6,751 nucleotides of DNA. It comes from Dehalococcoidia bacterium. Its GTDB lineage: Bacteria; Chloroflexota; Dehalococcoidia; GIF9; AB-539-J10. Positions 1 through 5,310 of the stretch are shown one piece after another (the first letter of the stretch is position 1; the number at the start of each line of letters is the position of its first letter). Below the pieces are notes generated by a model. The model made no database searches. It had not been told where the DNA came from and worked only from the letters and a program-made list of their open reading frames with translations. A program made the position numbers and the translations under genes. The DNA is taken from positions 1-6,751 of the forward strand of contig JAUVXS010000096.1 in assembly GCA_030603485.1 (NCBI GenBank). The letters are read 5' to 3'.

Positions 1-387
1 CTCCGATGCACCCATGAGCCTGAGCCATACGTCAGTATTTGACAAGCCAGCTATCATTGCTACAGCGGAGAGTACGATGGTAGGGGTTAGAGCGTTCCCC
101 AGGGCATGTTCTGCTCTGGAGATATCACCAGCCCCGATTAATCTGGAGATCAGCGATGCGCCACCCATCCCCAGCATAAACCCAATCCCCATTGTCAGCA
201 TTTGAACCGGAAAAACTATAGAAAGCCCGGCAATACCGAGTGGACCAACGTAGTGTCCGATAAAAATCGTATCAACCACGTTATAGAGAGTCATGACAAA
301 CATGCCCATAAATGCAGGCAGGGATAGTTTCAGCAGCAACTGACCGATTCGGTCATCGTTGAGTATGTTTTCTTTCCTATTATTCAT
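1..387 (-). CDS. MATE family multidrug/Na+-coupled efflux transporter, N-terminal part (cut by left edge)
   Basis: The first 129 residues of an integral inner-membrane exporter of the MATE family (MOP superfamily), which uses Na+ or H+ gradients to expel organic cations and drugs. Visible family traits are a short charged N-terminus (MNNRKENIL), then helix 1 with the LLLKLSLPAFMGMF and TLYNVVDTIFIGHYVG segments (about residues 17-48), GIAGLSIVFPVQMLTMGIG (51-69), and the small-residue GMGGASLISRLIGAGD loop (73-88) followed by RAEHALGNAL. The rest of the roughly 450-residue protein lies left of position 1. The start is uncertain: an in-frame ATG at 402-400 is preceded directly by an in-frame TGA, and the AGGTGA sequence is too close to that ATG and too far from the ATG at 387. 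I chose 387 because the N-terminus then looks typical. It lies 53 nt downstream of the MarR gene in the same direction, so the two are probably co-transcribed and the pump is probably the target of that repressor. The family call is firm; the substrate is unknown. Confidence 0.88.
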   Translation of the reverse strand, partial: MNNRKENILNDDRIGQLLLKLSLPAFMGMFVMTLYNVVDTIFIGHYVGPLGIAGLSIVFPVQMLTMGIGFMLGMGGASLISRLIGAGDISRAEHALGNALTPTIVLSAVAMIAGLSNTDVWLRLMGASE

Positions 388-440
388 AGAGCTAAACCGC
401 ATTCACCTGTAGAGTTTGTTGAAGTGCCAGCCGGTGTACC

Positions 441-896
441 CTAGTGTAATTTTGACAATATATCCTGAAGTTTTCGCAATGTATCAGATAAATCTTTCAA
501 GTCTTCATCCGAGAGTTGCCCCATGGTTTCCTGGATAGCATCCATTATGCTAGCCCTGTGTTCTTTCCAAACCTCTTTGCCGTAAGTAGAGAGGGTAATA
601 ATAGCGGTCCGCCTGTCAGCTACATCCGTCCGTCTTTCCACCAGCTTCAAATATACCAGCTTATCTATGAGTGCGGTCATCTGTGCTCGGGCAATTTGAA
701 GTCTGTCACCAATTTCGGCAACATGCAGTTTCCCCTCTTTCTCTAATAACCTGATAATCTCAAAGTGGTGCGGCGTAATACCCGCATCAATATCGGCAAG
801 GGTCGTCTTTATCAGCTTTCTGCGTATCTGTCTGAAGATCAGCGGTGGGATAGACAGTAAGTCTATAGCTACTCTTTCCAGAATGCCTTCACGCAC
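441..896 (-). CDS. MarR family transcriptional regulator
   Basis: A 151-residue winged helix-turn-helix repressor, of normal length for MarR. The N- and C-terminal helices (about 1-35 and 105-150) should form the dimer interface. The DNA-binding core is TPHHFEIIRLLEKEGKLHVAE (41-61), then the recognition helix around IARAQMTALIDKLVYLKLV (68-86), then the wing with the family-typical D94-R95-R96 turn and TAIITLS (97-103). It starts with GTG at 896-894; an AGGA box lies 11 nt upstream, and no ATG gives a better fit. It precedes the MATE pump by 53 nt, a common arrangement in which a MarR protein represses its own operon and is released by a ligand of the pump. A strong promoter with an overlapping inverted repeat lies 60-90 nt upstream (954-982 and 932-962). 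The family is certain; the ligand cannot be read from the sequence. Confidence 0.95.
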   Translation of the reverse strand: MREGILERVAIDLLSIPPLIFRQIRRKLIKTTLADIDAGITPHHFEIIRLLEKEGKLHVAEIGDRLQIARAQMTALIDKLVYLKLVERRTDVADRRTAIITLSTYGKEVWKEHRASIMDAIQETMGQLSDEDLKDLSDTLRKLQDILSKLH

Positions 897-931
897 TATA
901 AGATTTATCCTAATAGAGCAACCAAAATGTC

Positions 932-962
932 GTATATATTATATATAGTTAATAATATATAC
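932..962. promoter_or_regulatory. Probable MarR operator (inverted repeat over the -10 of marR)
   Basis: Perfect 11-bp arms, GTATATATTAT at 932-942 and ATAATATATAC at 952-962, are separated by 9 nt. The right arm overlaps the -10 hexamer of the marR promoter and the left arm covers the transcribed start. MarR dimers bind such palindromes, so autorepression is the natural reading. The AT-rich composition makes some chance symmetry likely, but arms of this length exactly at the promoter are persuasive. Confidence 0.6.
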
Positions 963-982
963 TAATACTAACAGATTGTCAA
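954..982 (-). promoter_or_regulatory. Sigma-70-type promoter of the marR-MATE operon
   Basis: On the minus strand there is TTGACA (982-977), a 17-nt spacer and TATATT (959-954): 6/6 and 5/6 matches at optimal spacing. The expected transcript start is near 947, about 50 nt before the GTG start of the MarR gene. It overlaps the inverted repeat at 932-962. Confidence 0.72.
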
Positions 983-1019
983 AGCTGTACGAGGCAAAAT
1001 TACATGACTTTTTGACAAT
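975..1019. repeat. 9-bp inverted repeat carrying outward TTGACA boxes
   Basis: ATTGTCAAA (975-983) and TTTGACAAT (1011-1019) are perfect reverse complements 27 nt apart. The left arm is the -35 of the marR promoter. The right arm carries a TTGACA facing right, but no acceptable -10 follows at 16-19 nt (position 1035 reads aacgtg), so I see no working rightward promoter. It could be a second regulatory site or a chance symmetry. Confidence 0.3.
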
Positions 1020-1077
1020 TGACCGAACCGCTAGAACGTGCAATTAGGAGTTGTTTGACGACGTTTAAAATGGCACA

Positions 1078-1093
1078 GCCTGATAAATCAGGC
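1078..1093. other. Short perfect hairpin (possible weak terminator)
   Basis: GCCTGA/TCAGGC form a 6-bp stem around a 4-nt TAAA loop. It lies 45 nt past the end of the open frame that follows the DUF4382 gene, so on the minus strand it could help end that transcript. However, the T tract downstream is poor (ATTTT about 7 nt away). Apart from this hairpin, positions 1020-1137 show nothing I can name. Confidence 0.35.
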
Positions 1094-1137
1094 AACTATA
1101 GAAATATGTGAATAAAGTGTTGAATGGAGCTATCAGA

Positions 1138-1386
1138 TTAAAGCTTCTCAAATGCCCGTAAAGCGGCTAGTTGAACTTGCTCATTGCCGCCTCTATCCCC
1201 CTGGCTAAGAAAACAATCAATGACTTCCGCCACCATTCTCTTGCTGGTAATTGCATTGGGAAATCTGGATTCTTCACCAACTGGGTCATTGGCTTCTGTG
1301 TCAGTCCAAGTTCTATCCCCGTAGGCAAAAGCAATTATATCGGTATAGTTAGAAGCATTTGTAATTGAGCTACGGATGCTTCCAGC
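1138..1386 (-). other. Open reading frame remnant in phase after the DUF4382 stop codon
   Basis: The TAA that ends the DUF4382 gene (1389-1387) is followed in the same frame by 82 sense codons before the next TAA (1140-1138). The conceptual tail contains SIRSSITNASNY, DIIAFAYGDRTWTD and NDPVGEESRFP, then MVAEVIDCFLSQ, and ends LAALRAFEKL. The MVAEVIDCFLSQ part is the C-terminal coding sequence of pth in its own frame. After that a one-base insertion changes the frame, so the last 21 residues are not Pth. The first 50 residues match nothing I recognise. No ribosome binding site or good start lies between the stop and the pth-like part. Most likely this is a decayed piece of a former gene or a fusion product. 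Readthrough of the stop is possible but unsupported. Confidence 0.4.
1159..1236 (-). pseudogene. Displaced, frameshifted copy of the 3' end of pth
   Basis: Positions 1159-1234 match 2564-2638, the true pth 3' end, at 68 of 75 aligned bases with one single-base insertion. Read on the minus strand it encodes VAEVIDCFLSQ, then, after removing one G, GIEAAMSKFN and TAG, against VAEAIDCFLSQGIEAAMSKFN and TAA in the intact gene. Six of the seven substitutions fall at third codon positions (five silent, one TAA/TAG) and only one changes a residue (Ala to Val). The copies therefore diverged while both coded for protein, and the frameshift came later. Similarity stops about 8 nt past the stop codon. 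Upstream it may continue weakly with indels to about 1268 (FP..AI), but that is uncertain. The rest of a pth gene is absent here. Confidence 0.8.
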
Positions 1387-1983
1387 TTAGTTGTTGACTA
1401 TCAGTTTGATTGTTGGCTTTAAGATGTAGCGAGAATTCGCTATGACCACAGCTTCACGCACATCAAAGTCCGCGGTAACTACCACAGTTCCATTAACAGG
1501 CACTTCGAATCGGCCTATTCCTTTATAGCCTGTCTCTCCACCGCTCGGGACGAAGAGAGGCTCTGTGGAGTTATCAGCAAATTCGATATAACAGCCCGGA
1601 CTGGTTGGGGGTGGACCTATTTCTTGAATATCAAGCATAAAGCGAATTTGAGTGTAATTCCCAGAAGGTAATGTCAACTCACCTAATAAAGTGGAATTTC
1701 CCCCGGTTAATTCCAATAAGTCATATTTTTGAGGGCCTACAAATTCTTCGCATGTTATCCATTGACCATCTCGATGATATTGGATTTCATCAATAGTAAT
1801 ATAAACACCTGTAACATTTTCGGCGTCTGTCGGCGCATCAGAAAGATAGAGTTTTAAGGTTCCTGTTTCTAGTGCCTGTTCTGGAGAAATACAACCTACT
1901 CCTGGTACAGCCAGCACCGCCAGAGTAATCGACGATGCAGCCACCACCCCCAGAATAATCGTCAGTGATAAGAATTTCTTCAT
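1387..1983 (-). CDS. Exported DUF4382-domain protein
   Basis: A 198-residue secreted or surface protein. The start is set by the Shine-Dalgarno sequence AGGGGAGG (1997-1990), which sits 6 nt from the ATG at 1983 but directly abuts the ATG at 1989; the mature reading therefore begins MKKFLSLTI. Residues 1-28 form a signal peptide (KK, hydrophobic core, small residues up to VPGVGC). A cysteine follows at residue 31, but position -3 is Gly, so a lipoprotein is only possible. The remainder fits DUF4382: TGTLKLYLSDAPTD, VTGVYITIDEIQYHRDGQW, YDLLELTGGNSTLLGELTLPSG, NYTQIRFML, FVPSGGETGYKGIGRFEVP, then TADFDVREAVV and RYILKPTIKLIV near the C-terminus. The family is a beta-rich extracytoplasmic domain without a known activity. 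The gene stands alone with its own promoter (2071-2098) between the two copies of the pth 3' end. The frame continues open for 82 codons after its stop. Confidence 0.88.
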   Translation of the reverse strand: MKKFLSLTIILGVVAASSITLAVLAVPGVGCISPEQALETGTLKLYLSDAPTDAENVTGVYITIDEIQYHRDGQWITCEEFVGPQKYDLLELTGGNSTLLGELTLPSGNYTQIRFMLDIQEIGPPPTSPGCYIEFADNSTEPLFVPSGGETGYKGIGRFEVPVNGTVVVTADFDVREAVVIANSRYILKPTIKLIVNN

Positions 1984-1989
1984 GTTCAT

Positions 1990-1997
1990 CCTCCCCT
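1990..1997 (-). promoter_or_regulatory. Shine-Dalgarno site that decides the DUF4382 start
   Basis: AGGGGAGG on the minus strand. It leaves zero spacing to the ATG at 1989 and 6 nt to the ATG at 1983, so the inner ATG is the probable start. Confidence 0.7.
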
Positions 1998-2048
1998 TTC
2001 AAATTCAAAACTATTTAGTCCTATGGATTTTGGTCATTGGACATTATT

Positions 2049-2059
2049 GGGAATTTCCC
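2049..2059. promoter_or_regulatory. Small palindrome at the DUF4382 transcript start
   Basis: GGGAA-T-TTCCC (5-bp arms, one-base centre) lies 12 nt downstream of the -10 at 2071-2076, near the expected transcript start. It could be an operator half or chance. No regulator gene next to it points to a ligand. Confidence 0.25.
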
Positions 2060-2070
2060 CCTAAGCCTAT

Positions 2071-2098
2071 AGTATAGCGCAGCCTCCTTTGCTGTCAA
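2071..2098 (-). promoter_or_regulatory. Sigma-70-type promoter of the DUF4382 gene
   Basis: On the minus strand there is TTGACA (2098-2093), a 16-nt spacer and TATACT (2076-2071): 6/6 and 5/6 matches. The transcript would start near 2064 and have a leader of about 80 nt before the ATG at 1983. Confidence 0.7.
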
Positions 2099-2102
2099 TC
2101 AC

Positions 2103-2115
2103 CTATTAGTAATAG
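2103..2115. promoter_or_regulatory. 13-bp palindrome just upstream of the DUF4382 -35
   Basis: CTATTA-G-TAATAG has perfect 6-bp arms around one base and ends 4 nt before the -35 box. This is the usual place for an activator or a repressor dimer to touch the promoter. The binding protein is unknown. Confidence 0.35.
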
Positions 2116-2247
2116 TTGTATCCAGTTATTCACCTTACCCCCTTCGTCCGTTATAGGATATCGATTTTGATTTCCAGTTCAATTTTGGGGTATTTTTGAA
2201 GCCTTTCATCTCCAGATTGTTTTAGTTGCCTTGTTTATCAGGCACGA

Positions 2248-2276
2248 TTGCTCAATAGACTGAGCAACTAATTTTT
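2248..2276 (+). other. Hairpin followed by a T run (terminator-like, plus strand)
   Basis: TTGCTCA (2248-2254) pairs with TGAGCAA (2261-2267) around a 6-nt loop, and five T follow at 2272-2276. In the plus direction this resembles a weak intrinsic terminator, yet no rightward gene precedes it. In the minus direction it lacks a T tail. It lies between the small RNA terminator and the DUF4382 promoter. Nearby are a 10-bp palindrome CTAAATTTAG (2285-2294) and 7-bp arms CAACCCT/AGGGTTG (2280-2286, 2301-2307). No coding signal is visible from 2116 to 2323. Confidence 0.35.
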
Positions 2277-2323
2277 GAACAACCCTAAATTTAGAAAGGG
2301 AGGGTTGGTCTTGCTGTGGCAGG

Positions 2324-2362
2324 AAAAAAGAGCCCAGTTCACATGACTATATGTGCTGGACT
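2324..2362 (-). terminator. Strong Rho-independent terminator
   Basis: In minus-strand RNA, AGUCCAG (2362-2356) pairs with CUGGGCU (2337-2331) and CACAU (2355-2351) with AUGUG (2344-2340). This gives 12 base pairs with an AA bulge and a 6-nt loop, followed by C and six U (2329-2324). One pair is G-U (2360 with 2333) and would be an A-C mismatch in plus-strand RNA, so the structure favours minus-strand transcription. It ends either the small RNA candidate or a 3' extension of the ligA-pth transcript, or both. Confidence 0.75.
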
Positions 2363-2429
2363 AAGCATCGTGAGAACTACCGCAATCCTCTAAGGCACAC
2401 ACTTGACCACCGGCCTATGTTGACCCAGT
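2324..2429 (-). ncRNA. Candidate structured small RNA of about 105 nt
   Basis: A transcription unit without an ORF: promoter-like boxes at 2436-2463, an expected start near 2429, and the terminator at 2324-2362. Starting a few bases upstream of that estimate, the RNA can form GCUACUGG/CCGGUGGU (8 bp, three of them G-U, 11-nt loop; 2433-2407), which suggests the true start may be slightly upstream or the stem shorter. Next comes GAGGAUUG/UAGUUCUC (2390-2372, 8 bp with G-U pairs, CGG loop), then the terminator stem. The G-U pairs appear as A-C mismatches on the other strand, which supports this orientation. It is not tRNA, and it lacks the conserved GGAAG loop of SRP RNA and the long bubble of 6S RNA. 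It could also be a structured 3' UTR of pth. Family and targets are unknown. Confidence 0.5.
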
Positions 2430-2435
2430 AGCACT

Positions 2436-2463
2436 ATGGTACCGTTATTAAAGGAATTGTCAA
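2436..2463 (-). promoter_or_regulatory. Promoter-like boxes for the small RNA candidate
   Basis: On the minus strand there is TTGACA (2463-2458, 6/6), a 16-nt spacer and TACCAT (2441-2436), which keeps the four most conserved -10 bases. It lies 109 nt downstream of the pth stop and 74 nt upstream of the terminator stem. The 100 nt between it and pth are AT-rich and show no other signal. Confidence 0.5.
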
Positions 2464-2563
2464 TATTTTTTGTACGTTGTCCAAGACATGCTATGGGGTT
2501 AAGGAGTCACAAAACGCCCTATTGTTAAATTTTCTTTTTAATACGGCATGGCACATGGCTTCA

Positions 2564-2638
2564 TAAAGCGGTTAGTTGAACTTGCTCATTGCTGCTTCTA
2601 TCCCCTGGCTGAGAAAACAATCGATGGCTTCGGCCACC
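2564..2638. repeat. pth 3' end, intact copy of the 75-bp direct repeat
   Basis: Covers the last 21-22 codons of pth, its stop and 8 nt beyond. The partner is at 1159-1234 in the same orientation, 68 of 75 bases identical plus one indel. The two copies enclose the DUF4382 gene and the small RNA candidate (1235-2563, 1.33 kb), as attL/attR sites would flank an inserted segment. Confidence 0.8.
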
Positions 2639-3147
2639 GTGGCAATTACAGGCTTGATTATCGCTTCTTCCTGGGGAAAAAAATCGCTGAGCACATAATG
2701 AACTATAGTGTCCTCGTTAAAAGGTCGTTCTTCCGTCTGGGGGCGCCCAATCCCCACCCTGATTCGGGGGAAGTCCTCGCTTTCCAGTACGGAAATAATG
2801 GAATTCATCCCTTTGTGTCCTCCCGAGCCTCCGCTCCGTCGCAGTCGAATTTTGCCCAGGGGCAGATCGAGGTCATCATGTATTATCAGGAGATTGCTCA
2901 AGGAAATCTTATGCTTGTGCATCAGGCAAACTACGGGTTTGCCACTGAGATTTACAAATGTCCCTGGCTTGGCCAGCAGCAACTTGTCGCCTCCTACCTC
3001 GCCGATGCTTACTTTAGCCCGGCATTGCCTGTGGTCGAAGCGAATGGAATGAAGCCTGGCGAAGTAATTCAAACACCGGAAGCCAGCATTATGGCGATTA
3101 CGGGCATAAATCCTGCCCGAATTGCCTAGACCAACGATGAGTTTCAT
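2572..3147 (-). CDS. pth: Peptidyl-tRNA hydrolase (Pth, bacterial type)
   Basis: Cytoplasmic esterase that frees tRNA from peptidyl-tRNA dropped by ribosomes. At 191 residues it has the usual length. Counting from the ATG, the conserved sites are GLGN (N9), the RHNAGF motif with catalytic His19, PGTFVNLSG (N66), IIHDDLDLPLGKIRL with Asp92, the GGSGGHKGMNSI loop, PRIRVGIGRP, and the C-terminal lid ending GIEAAMSKFN. The loop has Lys where E. coli Pth has Asn114, and GLGNSG replaces the usual GLGNPG. Start choice: the ATG at 3147 gives the canonical MKLIVGLGN. A TTG at 3153 in the same frame sits better (10 nt) behind the AAGGA box at 3160-3168, so translation from TTG adding Met-Leu is possible. 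It begins about 20 nt after the ligA stop and is clearly in its operon. Its 3' end is duplicated at 1159-1234. Confidence 0.95.
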   Translation of the reverse strand: MKLIVGLGNSGRIYARNRHNAGFRCLNYFARLHSIRFDHRQCRAKVSIGEVGGDKLLLAKPGTFVNLSGKPVVCLMHKHKISLSNLLIIHDDLDLPLGKIRLRRSGGSGGHKGMNSIISVLESEDFPRIRVGIGRPQTEERPFNEDTIVHYVLSDFFPQEEAIIKPVIATVAEAIDCFLSQGIEAAMSKFN

Positions 3148-3168
3148 AAGCAACTGCTTTATTTCCTT

Positions 3169-5199
3169 CTATGATTTGCCTACAGCCTTGTTTAGCAAGT
3201 CCAGGAACTCGGCTTCGCTGAGCGTCTTTACCCCCAACTTCTCTGCTTTAGCCAACTTAGAGCCAGGATCGGCACCTACCACCACATAAGAAGTCTTCCT
3301 GGTGACATCCGAGCCGGCCCTGCCACCAAGAGCCTCTATTTTCGCTTCTGCTTCTGAGCGAGAGAATGAATCCAGCTTCCCGGTTAAAATAAATTCCAGT
3401 CCGGCTAAAGGTAGCTCCTCAGGTTTGGCCTCCTTAACCTTCTCTCTTTCCAGCCTCACCCCGGCCTTTCTCAGCTTTTCGATAACTTGCCTGTTTCCTT
3501 CCTGTCTGAAAAAGGCAACGATACTTTCAGCTATCTTGGGGCCGATAGAGGGAAGGGTTGAAAGCTCTTCCTGGCTGGCTTGGGCCAGCTGGTCGATACT
3601 GTGGAATTGCTCTGCCAGCAATTCAGCGTATTGATCACCGACATGCAGGATTCCCAGGGCAAAAATAACCCGGGCTAAAGGTCTATTCTTACTTTTAGCG
3701 ATGGAATTAAGCACATTTGAAGCACTTTTGTCTGCCATTCTTTCCAGACCGAGAAGTTGCTCCTTGGTGAGGTAGTATAAATCAGCAGCATCCTTGACAA
3801 GGCCAGCCTTGAACAAAGCCTGGCATAGCTTTTCACCTATGCCATCGATATCCATTGCCCCGCGGCTGACAAAGTGCTTGATTCTCTCCAGGGCTTGTGA
3901 GGGGCAGGCGGCATTGGTGCAGCGATGCATAGCCTTACCTTGAGGCTTTATAACCTCGCTTCCACAAACAGGGCAAAGACCGGGCATAGAAAAAACCGTC
4001 TCCTTGCCAGTACGGCGGCTAACAATAGGTTCGACGATCTCAGGAATAACTTCACCAGCCCGCTGCACAACAACCCAGTCGCCGATGCGGATATCTTTAC
4101 GATGGATGTCTTCTTCATTATGCAGCGCTGCTGAACTGATAACGACACCGCCCACTCGAACTGGCTCTAAAATAGCATAGGGGTTAAGACTCCCCGTCCT
4201 CCCCACGTTTATGCCAATGTCGATAAGACGCGTGGTACCCTGAATGGCGGGAAACTTGTAGGCAACAGCCCATCTCGGCTCGTGAGCCACAGTGCCCAGC
4301 TCTTGCTGGAGGGCAATAGAATTGACCTTTACCACTATGCCGTCAGCTTCGTAGGGTAACTTTTCTCGGCTTTCTACCCAGCTCTGATAATATTTCTCCG
4401 TTTCATCGAGGGAGTGGCACAGGGCGATATTGGGGTTTATCTTGAAGTCAAGGGACTTGAGGTACTGCATAATCTTCCAGTGAGTGTCGGGTACCGCCTT
4501 GCCTTCAGCCCAACCGAGAGCATAGATGAATATATCCAGGGGGCGCCTGGCAGTGATGCTGGAATCGAGCTGCCTTACCGAGCCAGCAGCGGCATTCCTG
4601 GGATTGGCAAAAAGCGGCAGCCCCTCTTTAGCCCTATCTTCATTAAGCTTTTTAAAACCAGCCTTAGGAAGATAAGCTTCGCCTCGGACTTCAAATCTGG
4701 GCGGCGCCTCTCCGGGTACGGAAAGGGGAATGCTCCTGGTGGTTCTCAAGTTCTGGGTGATGTCCTCGCCCCGGTAGCCATCCCCCCTGGTTGCTCCCGT
4801 GACGAGCACGCCATCAACGTAAGTCAAGGCTACTGCCAGCCCGTCGATTTTGGGCTCGCAAACAAGGTCGAACGGGCGCCCGCCTAAAAGGTTGCTTACT
4901 CTTTTATGCCAGGCTGCCAGTTCTTCGTAAGAAAAAGCATTGGCCAGGCTCAATAAGGGCTGGGGATGTTCGACAACCCCAAACGCTTCTACAGGAGGTG
5001 CTCCAATCCTTTGCGTTGGAGAGTCAGGGGTAACAAGCTCAGGATGCTCAGCCTCAAGCTGCCTGAGCTCCCTCATCAACTCATCGTACTCTGCGTCGCT
5101 GATTTCAGGGCTATCCAGCACATAGTAGCGATGATTATGGTAGTTAATTAATCCCCGCAGTTCTTCTATTCTTTGCTTGGCCTCATTTACGTCTCTCAT
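3169..5199 (-). CDS. ligA: NAD-dependent DNA ligase LigA
   Basis: Joins nicks in duplex DNA in replication and repair using NAD+ as adenylate donor. At 676 residues it is full length. The domains run in order. The NMN-binding Ia domain has YHNHRYYVLDSPEISDAEYD (20-39). The adenylation domain has the K117-I-D-G motif with nucleophilic Lys117, TRGDGYRGEDITQN (137-150), EVRGEAYL (170-177), FANPRNAAAGSVRQLD (197-212) and the ADGIVVKVN region. The OB fold starts near NVGRTGSLNPYA (331-342). The four-Cys zinc finger is C409, C412, C427 and C432. The helix-hairpin-helix repeats span about 440-565 (DIDGIGEKL, LPSIGPKIAESI), and the C-terminal BRCT domain about 594-676 (GLEFILTGKLDSFSR, LGGRAGSDVTRKTSYVVVG). 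It starts with ATG at 5199 with TGGAG 4 nt upstream. It heads the ligA-pth operon, and no key residue is missing. Confidence 0.98.
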   Translation of the reverse strand: MRDVNEAKQRIEELRGLINYHNHRYYVLDSPEISDAEYDELMRELRQLEAEHPELVTPDSPTQRIGAPPVEAFGVVEHPQPLLSLANAFSYEELAAWHKRVSNLLGGRPFDLVCEPKIDGLAVALTYVDGVLVTGATRGDGYRGEDITQNLRTTRSIPLSVPGEAPPRFEVRGEAYLPKAGFKKLNEDRAKEGLPLFANPRNAAAGSVRQLDSSITARRPLDIFIYALGWAEGKAVPDTHWKIMQYLKSLDFKINPNIALCHSLDETEKYYQSWVESREKLPYEADGIVVKVNSIALQQELGTVAHEPRWAVAYKFPAIQGTTRLIDIGINVGRTGSLNPYAILEPVRVGGVVISSAALHNEEDIHRKDIRIGDWVVVQRAGEVIPEIVEPIVSRRTGKETVFSMPGLCPVCGSEVIKPQGKAMHRCTNAACPSQALERIKHFVSRGAMDIDGIGEKLCQALFKAGLVKDAADLYYLTKEQLLGLERMADKSASNVLNSIAKSKNRPLARVIFALGILHVGDQYAELLAEQFHSIDQLAQASQEELSTLPSIGPKIAESIVAFFRQEGNRQVIEKLRKAGVRLEREKVKEAKPEELPLAGLEFILTGKLDSFSRSEAEAKIEALGGRAGSDVTRKTSYVVVGADPGSKLAKAEKLGVKTLSEAEFLDLLNKAVGKS

Positions 5200-5216
5200 A
5201 AGGCTCCATCAATAAT

Positions 5217-5225
5217 AATATACCA
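5217..5225 (-). promoter_or_regulatory. Possible extended -10 promoter of ligA-pth
   Basis: Minus-strand TGGTATATT, an extended -10 (TGn plus TATATT), lies 18 nt before the ligA ATG; no good -35 is present. The leader would be only about 11 nt but still holds TGGAG. I see no terminator in the 111 nt between the QueG-like gene and ligA, so readthrough from upstream is also possible. Confidence 0.35.
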
Positions 5226-5310
5226 TAGCTAAAACGGGTGTGTAGAAATGCCATTTATCAAACACAGGTCTGAAAAGCACACCACGGAGATTACCAAGGA
5301 AAGTTTTTGC

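Noticed and set aside
1012..1040. Rightward promoter from TTGACA at 1012
   Set aside because: No -10 at acceptable spacing and no rightward gene follows.
1171..1368. 65-codon plus-strand open frame
   Set aside because: It is antisense to the pth 3'-end remnant and has no start signal or recognisable motif.
2363..2435. SRP RNA, 6S RNA, tRNA or a known riboswitch
   Set aside because: The conserved SRP loop, a tRNA cloverleaf with TTC loop, and the core motifs of common riboswitches are all missing. No regulated ORF follows closely.
2548..3129. 193-codon plus-strand open frame antisense to pth
   Set aside because: The minus strand carries an unmistakable full-length Pth. The plus frame is open only because of codon use and shows no family motif and no ribosome binding site.
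4414..4887. 157-codon plus-strand open frame inside ligA
   Set aside because: Lies wholly within the ligA adenylation domain coding sequence; no independent coding signal.
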